Part shown: one piece after another, positions 46,733 to 56,101 of the stretch | Position numbering within the stretch: position 1 is the first letter of the stretch | Layout of the letters: each line of letters starts with the position of its first letter | Assembly (NCBI GenBank): GCA_964618455.1 | Contig: CAZUAQ010000016.1 | Location: 51,036-115,035 of the forward strand | DNA length: 64,000 nt | Source: CAZUAQ01 sp964618455 | GTDB taxonomy: Bacteria > Planctomycetota > Phycisphaerae > UBA1845 > PWPN01 | Reading direction: 5' to 3' | Translations under genes and position numbers: made by a program | Notes under the pieces: generated by a model | What the model was told of the DNA's origin: nothing | Database searches by the model: none | Seen by the model: the letters and a program-made list of their open reading frames with translations, nothing else

Positions 46733-48670
46733 TCAATGCTTTTTCTTGACGTCATCGAGCCGGTGGGCTCGGCCGAGTGACTCGGGAATCCAGACTACCA
46801 TTTCACCCGGCTCGCGATGGTCCCAGGCGTAGTAGGGGATGGCGGTGACAGTGGCGCGTTCGCCGTCGACCGCTTTCTGGTAGAGCTTCTCGTTCCAGTC
46901 GCTTTCGGGTCGCCGAAGTCCCCTGGCACGAATCACGACGATTCCACCAAGCAGATCAGGCATGAACTCCGATTCGAGTTCGGCGTCGCGCTCCACGGCG
47001 AGATCGAAGACGCCGCCCCCGTTGTCCACCGCCTCGAGGCAGTACACGAGGGGGCCGCGCTGCAGGGCGAGGAGACCGTGATTGGTCTTCACCAGCGGGT
47101 GGGAAGCGACGTGGCGGGGCGGCATCGGCAGATCGAGCCAGACGGTGTCGCCGGGTTCCCATTTTCGTTCGATCACGATGTAGCCCTTCTCCATCCTGGG
47201 CCGACTGATCGTGCCGCGATTGACCTTGACGCGCGGATCCTCACACCAGCTCGGCACGCGCAGGTGAAGCGCGAAGCTGGTGCGCTCGGGCGGGTTGAGT
47301 GTCAGTGTCGTGTCCCCGGCCCAGGGGTAACGCGTGTCCTGCTTGATCTTGATCTCGCCGACCTCGGTCTTGGCGGTCGCCTCGCCGGCGACGTACAGAT
47401 TGACCCACACGTCGTTCTTTCCTTCGCCGTAGACGTAGCCGGGCACCGAGGGCAGGAAGCGCACGATGTTCGTCGGGCAGCAGGCGGTGCCGTACCACTC
47501 CTGGCGATGGTGTCCGCCATTGCTGGCCAGCGGGTTCACGTAGAAGAAGCGGTCACCGCTCAGCGAAACCCCGGACAGCACGCCGTTGTACATGGCCCGT
47601 TCGACGACGTCGAAGTACTTGGATTCGCCGTGCAACTGCCACAGACGCTGGTTCCACAGCACCAGCCCGATCGAAGCGCACGTCTCGCAGTACGCGCTGT
47701 CGTTGGGAAGCTCGTAGGGCTCGCCGAAGGCCTCCCCTTCGTGCCGCGCGCCGACGCCGCCGGTGATATACATCTTCTCGAGCACCACGCGATGCCACAG
47801 GCGATCCATGACCGCGATCAGCGATGCGTCGCCGGTCAGCGCCGCCACGTCCGCCACGCCGCTGTACAGGTACATCGCGCGGACCGCGTGACCGTAGATG
47901 TCCTCGTGTTCGCGCACCGGCTTATGCGCCTGGCAGTAGGCCGACGCCTCGTTGCCGGGGGCATCCTTGCGGCCGCGCACGTCGATGAAGAACTTCGACA
48001 GTTCGCGATAACGCTCTTCACCGGTGGCCTTGTAGAGCTTGATCAGGGCGAGCTCGATTTCCTGGTGGCCGGGATAACCGATGCGCTTGTCATGCCCGAA
48101 GATCCGGTCGATCAGGTCCGCCTTGCGTTGTGCGACCTCGAGGAGATTCTTCTTGCCCGTGGCGTTGTAGTAGGCGACCGCGGCTTCGAACATGTGCCCG
48201 GCGCAGTACAACTCGTGCATGACGTGCAGGTTGGTCCACTTCTGGTCCGGCTCGCGCAGCGTGTAGTAACTGTTGAGGTACCCGTTGTCTTCCTGGGCGG
48301 CGGCGATTTTCGTAATGATCTCGTCGGCGCGTTTCTCGAGTTCCGGGTCGGGGTGCTGTGCCAGTGTGTATGCTACGCCCTCGAGCATCTTGTACACGTC
48401 GGAGTCGTCGTAGTACTTGCCCTGGAAGTCGCCCTCCTCGAGTCCTCCCGCGCGGGCGAAGTTCGAGATGCGTCCCGTGTCGACACAGAGCTTGATGTTG
48501 TGCGGGACGGTAACCTTGCGGTTGGTTTCCATGCGCGGCCACCAGAAGGCGTCCGCCACTTTCACGCGCTGAAAAGGTATCGATTGCCGTGCCACATCCG
48601 CCAGTGCATGATCCGCCATGATGGTCACCCCGATGAGGAGCGTCGCCACGCAAAGTAGGGTCCGCTTCAT
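46733..48670 (-). CDS. GH127 (DUF1680) beta-L-arabinofuranosidase-like protein
   Basis: Secreted glycoside hydrolase of the DUF1680/GH127 type, releasing beta-L-arabinofuranose from plant glycans. A signal peptide precedes about 620 residues of an (alpha/alpha)6 barrel and beta domains. The zinc-thiolate active site is visible as the glutamate and cysteine of CETCASIG and the cysteine pair of YGTACCPTN, the cysteine of that pair being the nucleophile in characterised members. The ATG at 48670 follows GAGG; the long upstream open frame is non-coding in look. Confidence 0.88.
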   Translation of the reverse strand: MKRTLLCVATLLIGVTIMADHALADVARQSIPFQRVKVADAFWWPRMETNRKVTVPHNIKLCVDTGRISNFARAGGLEEGDFQGKYYDDSDVYKMLEGVAYTLAQHPDPELEKRADEIITKIAAAQEDNGYLNSYYTLREPDQKWTNLHVMHELYCAGHMFEAAVAYYNATGKKNLLEVAQRKADLIDRIFGHDKRIGYPGHQEIELALIKLYKATGEERYRELSKFFIDVRGRKDAPGNEASAYCQAHKPVREHEDIYGHAVRAMYLYSGVADVAALTGDASLIAVMDRLWHRVVLEKMYITGGVGARHEGEAFGEPYELPNDSAYCETCASIGLVLWNQRLWQLHGESKYFDVVERAMYNGVLSGVSLSGDRFFYVNPLASNGGHHRQEWYGTACCPTNIVRFLPSVPGYVYGEGKNDVWVNLYVAGEATAKTEVGEIKIKQDTRYPWAGDTTLTLNPPERTSFALHLRVPSWCEDPRVKVNRGTISRPRMEKGYIVIERKWEPGDTVWLDLPMPPRHVASHPLVKTNHGLLALQRGPLVYCLEAVDNGGGVFDLAVERDAELESEFMPDLLGGIVVIRARGLRRPESDWNEKLYQKAVDGERATVTAIPYYAWDHREPGEMVVWIPESLGRAHRLDDVKKKH

Positions 48671-48758
48671 GTTCGTCCTCGTGAATTTGAGTGGAACGCC
48701 GTACGCCCACACCGGCAGCGGGCGATCGCGCATACCGTATGACCTTCCCGGAGGGGAT

Positions 48759-50675
48759 TCAACCGCCGGGGTGGTTCGCGCTGCGTTCCAGAGAAAGATC
48801 GTCGAAATCCACCGCGAACACGCCGACGTCGGCTTTCGAATTGCGACCGCGCGTCCAGACGCTGAGGGCGTCACCACGCGGCCGAATCGCATCGAACACG
48901 ACCTGTTCGTACACACCGGAATCGCGCCCGAGTAATCCCCAGACAATGGTCTCCGCCGTCGGATCATCGATCTGTCCCGTGGGATCGATGCCGATGGCGG
49001 CGAGACACCGCGCGTCCGTCGGGACACTCGTGGAAGCCCAGCCACTCAGCGTGTATCGAGCCCTTGCATCAAGCCCGCCGACGCGTTGTACAAATCCACC
49101 GTCGATGGTCGTTCCATTGATGCTTCCGCCGATGACGCGACCGGCGCTCGAGTTGTTCCGGCCATAAGGACCGTACCAGTAGGCGGTGGGGGCGCGCTTC
49201 CACTTCTGCCATCCCGGCGGTGCTTTCGCCTCGCTCTGGTTGCGCGTTCCGCCTTCGAAGGAGCCGTTGGTTAACAGGTTCCGCCTCCCGGGCGAATAAG
49301 GCGTGATTGTTTTCGGCGAATCGCCGGCATCCTTGTATTCCACGACCGTCAGTTCGAGATCCTGGTCCTCGAGCGGTTTGCCGTCCTTGAACGCCATGCC
49401 GTCGGCGTAGCGATTGGCGGGATGGTTGACGCCCGAGCCGCTGTAGCCCTTGCAGTCCGGCGTGGGCACGAACTCGACGCAGTACGTCTTCCCCGGGGTC
49501 AACTGAACTTCGCCCGGAAGCCAGGCCGCGCCGAGCCACCCGTGCCCCGGTCCCCACCAGGCGGTGTGCGCGCGCTTGGGAATGCCGATGTACTTGCCCC
49601 TGGGGCCATGCTCACGAATATGGACTTCCGCCGAGACGCCGTTCATCTCCTTCGTCCATGCCACGAGGAAGTCCACCGCCGCCAGCGCGCGTCCCTGTGC
49701 CTTCCAGGTCTGCGCGTACGTGCCCCAGCCGAGCAGCTTTCCGGGCTTGATGTCGTGGACGCGCATGTACGGAATGACCGTGCCATCGCTGTCGGAGGAG
49801 ATACTGGCGTAGAGGTCGTACGGCATGCGCTTGCCGTCGGCCAGCGCGGTCCCCTGCGTGTAACCGGGGCCGACCACATCGCGATGCACGAGAATGCCCA
49901 TCCCCGCTTTTCCAGCGTCACCGTCGCGCCGACCCTCGATACGGAGTGCGTACGTCTTGCCGGGCACGGTTGGGACCTCCCCGCTGCGCCATGCCACCCA
50001 GTTGTCGTTCAGAACACCGAGCGGATCGATGCGTTCCGGGCCGACCTGCTTCCACTGTTCCGGCTCGACCCTGGAGTCGATTTCATGGATCGAGATTCGC
50101 GCGGTCTTTGAATGCGTCCCCGCCAGCTTGAAATGCGCATGCGTGATCGACGTGCCTCGCGCCACGAAGATCTGGTCAAAGACGCGAGCCCAATCCCACG
50201 GGTCCTCGACGCCTGCCTTCTGAAACCGTGCGAGCTTGGTTCCTGAGACGACGCAGTAGTCCATGGCGGGGATCACGTTCAGGTCCAGCGTTCGTCCGGG
50301 TTCGAGCGTGACGTCGGGGACGACCTTGGCCCGCACGAACCATTCGGGCTGATGGAGAAGGAGGGCGTAGCGGCCCGGCAGCGTCGTGTAGGGAGCGAGG
50401 CCGTCGTGGCGCGGCGCGACAAATGGCGGCGCGCCGGTACGCCGGACGCGGGCTTCGCTTTCGCCACCGCCGAGAAGCCACGTATTGAACTCGTAGAGGT
50501 CCGTGAACCCGGCGTCGGGCTCACCCATGACGTGAGGCATCCGCGCGCGAGCGTTCAACGTGCCGAGCGCCTGCACGGGGGATTGAGCACGCGCCATGCC
50601 GGACGGCACTCCTGCAAGCGCAACGAGAATCATGGCCGCCAGGGCGTGACGTGCGGTTGATGGAAGCAGGATCAT
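48759..50675 (-). CDS. Secreted protein of unknown two-member family (copy 2)
   Basis: Paralogue of the protein encoded at 20020 (638 versus 639 residues). A signal peptide ends MARAQ. Shared blocks include FVARGTSITHAHFKLAG, WKQVGPERI, SGEVPTVPGKTYALRI and LTPGKTYCVEF. The C-terminal block VIGGSINGTTIDGGFVQRV runs through to VDFDDLSLERS, with LLTNGSFEGG at its start (CBM4/9-like). A role in glycan binding is inferred from the C-terminal module only. It lies between a GH127 and a PKD-type glycosidase gene. Confidence 0.7.
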   Translation of the reverse strand: MILLPSTARHALAAMILVALAGVPSGMARAQSPVQALGTLNARARMPHVMGEPDAGFTDLYEFNTWLLGGGESEARVRRTGAPPFVAPRHDGLAPYTTLPGRYALLLHQPEWFVRAKVVPDVTLEPGRTLDLNVIPAMDYCVVSGTKLARFQKAGVEDPWDWARVFDQIFVARGTSITHAHFKLAGTHSKTARISIHEIDSRVEPEQWKQVGPERIDPLGVLNDNWVAWRSGEVPTVPGKTYALRIEGRRDGDAGKAGMGILVHRDVVGPGYTQGTALADGKRMPYDLYASISSDSDGTVIPYMRVHDIKPGKLLGWGTYAQTWKAQGRALAAVDFLVAWTKEMNGVSAEVHIREHGPRGKYIGIPKRAHTAWWGPGHGWLGAAWLPGEVQLTPGKTYCVEFVPTPDCKGYSGSGVNHPANRYADGMAFKDGKPLEDQDLELTVVEYKDAGDSPKTITPYSPGRRNLLTNGSFEGGTRNQSEAKAPPGWQKWKRAPTAYWYGPYGRNNSSAGRVIGGSINGTTIDGGFVQRVGGLDARARYTLSGWASTSVPTDARCLAAIGIDPTGQIDDPTAETIVWGLLGRDSGVYEQVVFDAIRPRGDALSVWTRGRNSKADVGVFAVDFDDLSLERSANHPGG

Positions 50676-50769
50676 GAACGGCAGTGTAGCGGAAGCGGGA
50701 TGCGACCGGAATCGTGCCGCGAGGCGAGCCCGAAGTGCTCACCTTCTATGGCAGGCCAAGCCAGAGTCA

Positions 50770-53217
50770 TCACGGTTCACATGCCGGATCAGCGGCCATG
50801 CCCGCACCGCTCATGCAGCCGAGGAAGATCGCGACATCCGTCTCGTCCACGACCAGGTCCGTGTCGTAGTCGATGCGATCGCAGATCCCCAGCGGGAAGG
50901 ACACACCCATGCATTCCTGCATCGCCCCGAAATCATCGAGATCGACGTCGCCGTCGAGATCGAAATCGGCACTGACCGACGAGGGTGGATCCGTCACCGT
51001 GATGTAATCCGGCAGCGTCAGGGCGACCGGCCCGCCGGGTCCGCTCACCGTCAGCGTCACGTCATACGTGCCTGGCGTGGTGTACGTGTACGTCGGGTGG
51101 CGGAGACGACTTGTCTGCGATTCACCGAAGTCCCAGGTCCAGCCGGTCACCGGCCCGGTGGAGGCGTCCATGAAGTTCACGGCCAGCGGCGCCGTACCGG
51201 AAGTGGTATTGGCCGAGAGGTCCGGCGCGGGCGTGCCCAGCATCCACTGCACGGTGTTGTCGAAGATCTGTTTGCCGGTGGCGGTCGTGCTGGTCCACGT
51301 CGTGTCGTACAGGTAGAGGAAGGCACGCTTGCCCGCCGCCACGCCACCGTCGAGTAGCGCATCGCCGGGTTCGGCCACGATCATCGTCTTGAGATTGGGA
51401 TCACCGGGGGCGGTTGCCAGCACACGCACACCGGGAGCGACGATGTCGAGACAGTAACTGAAGGTCTCGTTGACCGTCGTCAGTGTATGATCTCCCAGAG
51501 ACAACCCGTTCGTGACCGGGTGCGTGTTGTCGACCACGCTCACCTTGGATTGATCAGCCACTGCCACCGGGCCGTCAGCCATCGCCTCGCGCGCGTTGGG
51601 CGTGTTGTATGCCAAGGCCGGCTCCCAGTAGAGGAACGGCACGGTTTCGTTCCGGAAATCGCTGCCGATGTTCACCGAGAGCAATGTCGACGAGCCGATC
51701 ACCATGTCGTGGCTCGAGGCAATCTCGGAGGCCGTCGGCCGGTTGGAAGCTTCGTCGTCGTAGGGCGTCACGACGAGACCCTGCGCTTCGAGATGGTCGA
51801 TGATCGTTCCATCACTCATCGTCGGAGGATTCTGTCCGCCGATGAACGCAATCCTGGGGAAGTCGCCCACGCGAATGAAATCCGTCTTCGTCAGCGTCTC
51901 GTCCTGGCCGTCCGCTGTGATCGTCAGTGAGACCGTGTAGATGCCTTCCTGCGCGTATGTATGCTGGGGATTCATCGTGGAACTCGTCTGACCGTCGCCG
52001 AAATCCCACTGCCACTGCGTGATGTTCGCGTAGGACGATTCGTCCGTGAACTGCACCGCCAGGGAGGCGGGACCGGTTTCCACATCGGCGGAGAAGGCGA
52101 TCTGCTGCGGGAAGACCTTGTCCAACGCCTGGAACGCGTACCAAGCCTGACGCGGGAAGAGCTCCAGCGTGTTCGTATTCCGGCTGCACAAGCCGTAATC
52201 CACGCCGTTGTCCGACGTGCCCGGAAGATCGCTGATGATGAGATAGTTTGCCTGGAAGACCATGTGATATTCGGGCTTCTTCAACTCGGTCAGCACGTTG
52301 GTCAATTGCTGAGCCCGGAAGTTCTCGTCCGAGGTATTCCAGCCGTACTCGTTGAGCCAGAGCTTCTTGTGCCCGTCGCCGTTGTTGACCAGCACCTGGT
52401 ACGTGTCGGTGATTGCCTGCCAGTGAAGCCCGGTCTGTGCGTAGGGGTGAATCGCGACGGCGTCGAAGTGGTCACCGCCGCCATGCGTGTAAATATCTTC
52501 GATGTACGTGTAACCCTGCGTCACACCTTCGTTGTAGTCGAGGCCGCCGACTGCCAGCACGCAGTCCGGGTCGCCTTCCTTCATGGCCTCGTACCAGAGG
52601 ATCAGCCAGGGTACGTACGTATCAGCCATGTGCCCATTGGAGCAGCCGTCGTTGATCCAACTGCAGCCGTTGGGCTCGTTCCAGAATTCGTAATACTTGA
52701 CCTGCCCTTTGTAGCGTGCCGCCAGGGCGCGGAAGAAGTTCTGAAAGTCGGGAATGAATTCATCTTCCGGTGGGAAGCGGTAGCCGATGCCCGAGCCGTA
52801 TTGTGCGAGGATGGCCGGGTCGACCGCCCAGTCGGGCGTCAGCCCGGAGTACGCGAAGATCTCCAGACCGCGCGCGTTGGCTTCCGCGACCTGGTGATCG
52901 ACGTAATCCCAGTCATACACGCCGCGGACTTTTTCGATATCGCTCCACGCGAAATTCGCCGGGGCATTCGTGCCGCCCATCTCGGCGATCTTGTCGAAGC
53001 TGCGGCGATCCCACAGCTTGGCGGTGTTGCCCGTGCCGTAGTTGAGCCACTGCCCCCAGATCATGCCGCAGCCGTAGAGGTAAGGCCGCGCCTGTCCGAA
53101 GGCCGAGCCCGCACCGGCCGAGCACACCACACCGATCAAGGTCACCATGGCGGCACGTCGATTGACGATGCAGCGCACACGAGACGCCCGGTCCGAGACC
53201 ATCCGCGCGTAATTCAC
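50770..53217 (-). CDS. Multidomain secreted glycosidase with PKD and EF-hand domains
   Basis: Predicted clan-A glycoside hydrolase. After a signal peptide, residues 45-380 form a TIM barrel with EFWNEPN (acid/base Glu181) and LWLNEYGW (nucleophile Glu290), as in GH39/GH5-like enzymes. A PKD domain (about 383-462, WDFGDGQ) follows, then an unusual ~200-residue domain resembling a ThuA/amidotransferase-like fold (RIAFIGGQNPP ... VTNGLSLGDH). A second PKD (WDFGESQ) and a terminal EF-hand pair (DLDGDVDLDDFGAMQEC, then CMSGAGMAADPAC) close it. The GTG start follows GGGAG at proper spacing. Confidence 0.82.
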   Translation of the reverse strand: MNYARMVSDRASRVRCIVNRRAAMVTLIGVVCSAGAGSAFGQARPYLYGCGMIWGQWLNYGTGNTAKLWDRRSFDKIAEMGGTNAPANFAWSDIEKVRGVYDWDYVDHQVAEANARGLEIFAYSGLTPDWAVDPAILAQYGSGIGYRFPPEDEFIPDFQNFFRALAARYKGQVKYYEFWNEPNGCSWINDGCSNGHMADTYVPWLILWYEAMKEGDPDCVLAVGGLDYNEGVTQGYTYIEDIYTHGGGDHFDAVAIHPYAQTGLHWQAITDTYQVLVNNGDGHKKLWLNEYGWNTSDENFRAQQLTNVLTELKKPEYHMVFQANYLIISDLPGTSDNGVDYGLCSRNTNTLELFPRQAWYAFQALDKVFPQQIAFSADVETGPASLAVQFTDESSYANITQWQWDFGDGQTSSTMNPQHTYAQEGIYTVSLTITADGQDETLTKTDFIRVGDFPRIAFIGGQNPPTMSDGTIIDHLEAQGLVVTPYDDEASNRPTASEIASSHDMVIGSSTLLSVNIGSDFRNETVPFLYWEPALAYNTPNAREAMADGPVAVADQSKVSVVDNTHPVTNGLSLGDHTLTTVNETFSYCLDIVAPGVRVLATAPGDPNLKTMIVAEPGDALLDGGVAAGKRAFLYLYDTTWTSTTATGKQIFDNTVQWMLGTPAPDLSANTTSGTAPLAVNFMDASTGPVTGWTWDFGESQTSRLRHPTYTYTTPGTYDVTLTVSGPGGPVALTLPDYITVTDPPSSVSADFDLDGDVDLDDFGAMQECMGVSFPLGICDRIDYDTDLVVDETDVAIFLGCMSGAGMAADPACEP

Positions 53218-53366
53218 GTTGAACTCCCGATGAAATAATGACTTTTCCGCGACTTCTATCGGATTATATCAGAGAATGATGCGACGTGTCGGGATTCCGA
53301 AAAAAGCGGCCATGGCGAGGGCCAATGGCGTGAATATTCTTGGTTTCGAGACACCAAAATGGGGTG

Positions 53367-53573
53367 TCAGGCGCGAACGTCGATCTGCGAACCGAGATCC
53401 TTGGCGACATTTTCGAGGGCCTGGTTCATGCCTTCCGCGGCGGACTGGATCAACTGGACCGCCGCCTCGCCCTGGGCGCGCGTAGTCTGAAGGGCCTTCG
53501 CCGCCACGGCGTATTGCACCTGTGATGCCGTCTGTGCGGCCTGGAGGTTCGAAATGCTGTTGATCAAGCTCAT
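53367..53573 (-). CDS. YjfB-like small motility-associated protein
   Basis: A 68-residue peptide starting MSLINSISNLQAAQTAS with alanine- and glutamine-rich helical sequence, resembling the short YjfB 'putative motility protein' family. The pattern is weak because the family is short. The ribosome site is also weak. The frame is open upstream, but the extra sequence does not match. Function unknown. Confidence 0.5.
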   Translation of the reverse strand: MSLINSISNLQAAQTASQVQYAVAAKALQTTRAQGEAAVQLIQSAAEGMNQALENVAKDLGSQIDVRA

Positions 53574-53641
53574 GCGGAGCTTATCGGCGAACGGATCCAG
53601 CCACTCCAGGAGAAAGCTCGACCGATAATCCGGCGCCCACG

Positions 53642-54394
53642 TCAAGCGATAAATCCGCCATCGACGACCATCAGACTCCCCGTCACCCACTTCGCCTGCG
53701 GGGCAGCGAGGAAGAGCACCGCCGAGGCGATGTCGTCGGAGGTGCCGAGCGATCGCAGCGGTGTGGCGTCGATGATGCTCTCCTGCACGCCCGGCCGGGC
53801 AAGCACGTCTTCGTTGATGTCCGTCGGCACGGTGCCGGGCAGGACGGCGTTGACGCGGATGCCGTGCGGCGCCAGTGTGACCGCCAGCCCACGCGTCAGC
53901 ATGTTGGCGGCTGCCTTGCTCGTGCAGTAGGCAAGCTGCTGCGGATTGGTGAAGCGTTCGCCGCTGATGCTGGTGACGTTGACGATCGCGCCGCCACCCC
54001 TGTCCTTCATCACGCGGGCGCTCGCCTGCGACGTGAGAAAAACCGAACGCGTATTGACCGCCAGCACACGGTCGAACTCTTCCGGCGAGAGATCCAGCAC
54101 GTCGGTGAACGGGCAGATGCCGGCGTTGTTGACCAGGATGTCGATCGTACCGAAAACGTCGACGAGTTGATCGGACATGCGCGCTACGTCGGCCGGCGCG
54201 GCGATGTCACCCGCCAGGGAACAGATGCGATCCTTGCCGTAATGCTCACCAAGCTCGCGTACGGCTTCTTCCGACCGTCCCGTGTGTCCGACGCCAACCC
54301 GCGCGCCCTGATCGGCGAAGGCTTCGACAATCGCCCGGCCGATACCCCGCGCGCCGCCTGTCACCCAGACCGCCCGGTTCTCGAAGTCGCTCAT
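53642..54394 (-). CDS. Classical SDR oxidoreductase
   Basis: NAD(P)-dependent short-chain dehydrogenase of 250 residues. TGGARGIGRA is the cofactor loop, NNAGICPF the structural NAG motif, and the catalytic triad is serine (NVTSISGE), tyrosine and lysine (AYCTSKAA). The C-terminal VTGSLMVVDGGFIA is typical. Candidates include 3-oxoacyl-ACP reductase, glucose dehydrogenase or a sugar dehydrogenase; the last would suit the surroundings. GAGAGG precedes the start. Confidence 0.9.
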   Translation of the reverse strand: MSDFENRAVWVTGGARGIGRAIVEAFADQGARVGVGHTGRSEEAVRELGEHYGKDRICSLAGDIAAPADVARMSDQLVDVFGTIDILVNNAGICPFTDVLDLSPEEFDRVLAVNTRSVFLTSQASARVMKDRGGGAIVNVTSISGERFTNPQQLAYCTSKAAANMLTRGLAVTLAPHGIRVNAVLPGTVPTDINEDVLARPGVQESIIDATPLRSLGTSDDIASAVLFLAAPQAKWVTGSLMVVDGGFIA

Positions 54395-54563
54395 CCTCTC
54401 GTTCCTTTCCGCATACGAAGTGAACGTAACCTATGCGATACATCCATGCCCTGAACATGACGTGTCGCCCATGTCTGTCGAGCTTCAAGCACGTGCGCAC
54501 CACCGCCAGCACCCCGACCATGAGGGAAGGAATGCCGGTAATCCCTCGACCAGGTCTTCGGCA

Positions 54564-55301
54564 TCATACCGGTAGGGGAAAACGCTCCTCCAGCAGCGGG
54601 TCGTGATTGGGGATCAGCACATCCGCCTTCTCGCGACACCGGGCCATGCCCTCGAAAACCTCGACAAGGCTGCTGCAGACGCCGATGGGCAGATCTTCCT
54701 CGATGTGGCGGTAGAAGATGCAGAGGTCCGATGTCAGGCAGGTTCGCCGGCTCAGTTTGGTCGGCAGCACGACGGACTGCAGCCCGGGCGTGTGGCCGCC
54801 GGTCCAGAACAATTCGAGTCCCGGAAGAATCTCCGCCTCGCCGTCGATCATCTCGATGCGCGACTTGAGGTCGCCGTCGAGGCGCTCGATGATCTGCGGC
54901 AGGTACGCGCCGAGAAGCCACGGGTGCGGCGGGCGGACCGCAGTCTCGTACTCCTTTTGTTGCAGGTACAGCCGGGCGTTGGGGAACAGATCCACCGTGC
55001 TCGACAGGTGATCGAAGTGCAGGTGCGAGACGATGATGTGCTCGATGGATTCCGGCTCGATGCCGATCTGCTGCAGCCGCGCGGCGGGCGTCCACTCCGG
55101 GTGCTGAGTCAGTTCCGGCATGATGCCCCGCCCCTCGTCCAGGGTGAAGCCGACGTCCAGAAGGATACGCGTGCCGGCGCCCTCGATAAACCAGAAGTAG
55201 AAATACGTGGCGTAGGTCTTGTCCCAGTCCTGCAGGTAGAACATCTTCGGGCCCTGCTCGGTATGACACTCGGCGGTCTTGAGCGGCTGAATGGTGTACA
55301 T
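54564..55301 (-). CDS. Metallo-beta-lactamase fold hydrolase (lactonase-like)
   Basis: Zinc hydrolase of the metallo-beta-lactamase superfamily, similar to N-acyl homoserine lactonases. The metal motif HLHFDHLSS is clear, with GGHTPGLQ and NHDPLL as later ligand regions. Substrate is uncertain; sugar or other lactones are as likely as signalling molecules. The start at 55301 follows GGAGCTT; an in-frame ATG nine codons upstream is less well placed. Confidence 0.85.
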   Translation of the reverse strand: MYTIQPLKTAECHTEQGPKMFYLQDWDKTYATYFYFWFIEGAGTRILLDVGFTLDEGRGIMPELTQHPEWTPAARLQQIGIEPESIEHIIVSHLHFDHLSSTVDLFPNARLYLQQKEYETAVRPPHPWLLGAYLPQIIERLDGDLKSRIEMIDGEAEILPGLELFWTGGHTPGLQSVVLPTKLSRRTCLTSDLCIFYRHIEEDLPIGVCSSLVEVFEGMARCREKADVLIPNHDPLLEERFPLPV

Positions 55302-55483
55302 GAGAAGCTCCACGCGCGACCTCGCCATCCCCGGCGAGGAGGCATCAGGCCGATGATATCGATGCTGTTCTGAAACGAAATGAAGTGGGCCTATCGTACC
55401 GGCGTGCCGAAGGCGTCACAATCTCCCGAGAGCCGGGCATGGAGATCTCGGGTGTCTCTGTGCTGCGTGATGTGGAACTGCGT

Positions 55484-56068
55484 CTATTCAGCGACAAGCT
55501 TCTGAAGCGTTCGGGCGAGCCCGGTCCCGAGGGCTTCGATGCGGCTGCGCATGCCTTCGTCCTGCATTTTGCCCTGATCGTCCAGCAGGTCGTGCGCCTT
55601 GGGCACCGCCACCTGGTCCGGGAGCACGAGCACGCCGATGTTGCCGAGGATCGCGCGCAGATGCACCAGTCCGCGCAACCCGCCCAGCGCGCCGGGCGAC
55701 GCGCTCATCAGCGCCGCCGCCTTGCCGCGAAACGCTACCAGCGGTGCTTCGCCCTCGTCGGGGCGTGACACCCAGTCGATGGTGTTCTTCAGCACCGCCG
55801 TGACCGAGCTGTTGTACTCGGGCGAAGCGATCAGGAAACCGTCCTGCTCGATCATGAGTGCTTTGAGCTTGACGGCGGTTTCGGGCTTGCCGTTGGCCGC
55901 CTCGAGGTCGCCGTCGTAGAGCGGCATCGGGTAGTGACGCAGATCGACGACGGTGACTTCCGCGCCCGCCTTTCGCGCCGCCTCGGCAGCGATGGCGACG
56001 AGTTTCTTGTTCAGGGAGGGGGTCCGTGTGCTACCGGCGAAGGCGAGTATCCGCGGTGGACGGGGCAT
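55484..56068 (-). CDS. NADPH-dependent FMN reductase family protein
   Basis: Flavodoxin-fold oxidoreductase of 194 residues. FAGSTRTPSLNKKL binds the FMN phosphate and ASPEYNSSV is the conserved second loop; GALGGLRGL follows. Members reduce flavins, quinones, azo compounds or chromate with NADPH. GGAGTGAG precedes the ATG. It is divided by a short gap from the zinc-ribbon CBS gene. Confidence 0.92.
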   Translation of the reverse strand: MPRPPRILAFAGSTRTPSLNKKLVAIAAEAARKAGAEVTVVDLRHYPMPLYDGDLEAANGKPETAVKLKALMIEQDGFLIASPEYNSSVTAVLKNTIDWVSRPDEGEAPLVAFRGKAAALMSASPGALGGLRGLVHLRAILGNIGVLVLPDQVAVPKAHDLLDDQGKMQDEGMRSRIEALGTGLARTLQKLVAE

Positions 56069-56101
56069 GCGATCTCACTCCGGCAGGCATGGCGCCCGCG
56101 T

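Noticed and set aside
46817..48658. 613-codon open frame on the plus strand
   Set aside because: It is antisense to the GH127 gene with no recognisable features.
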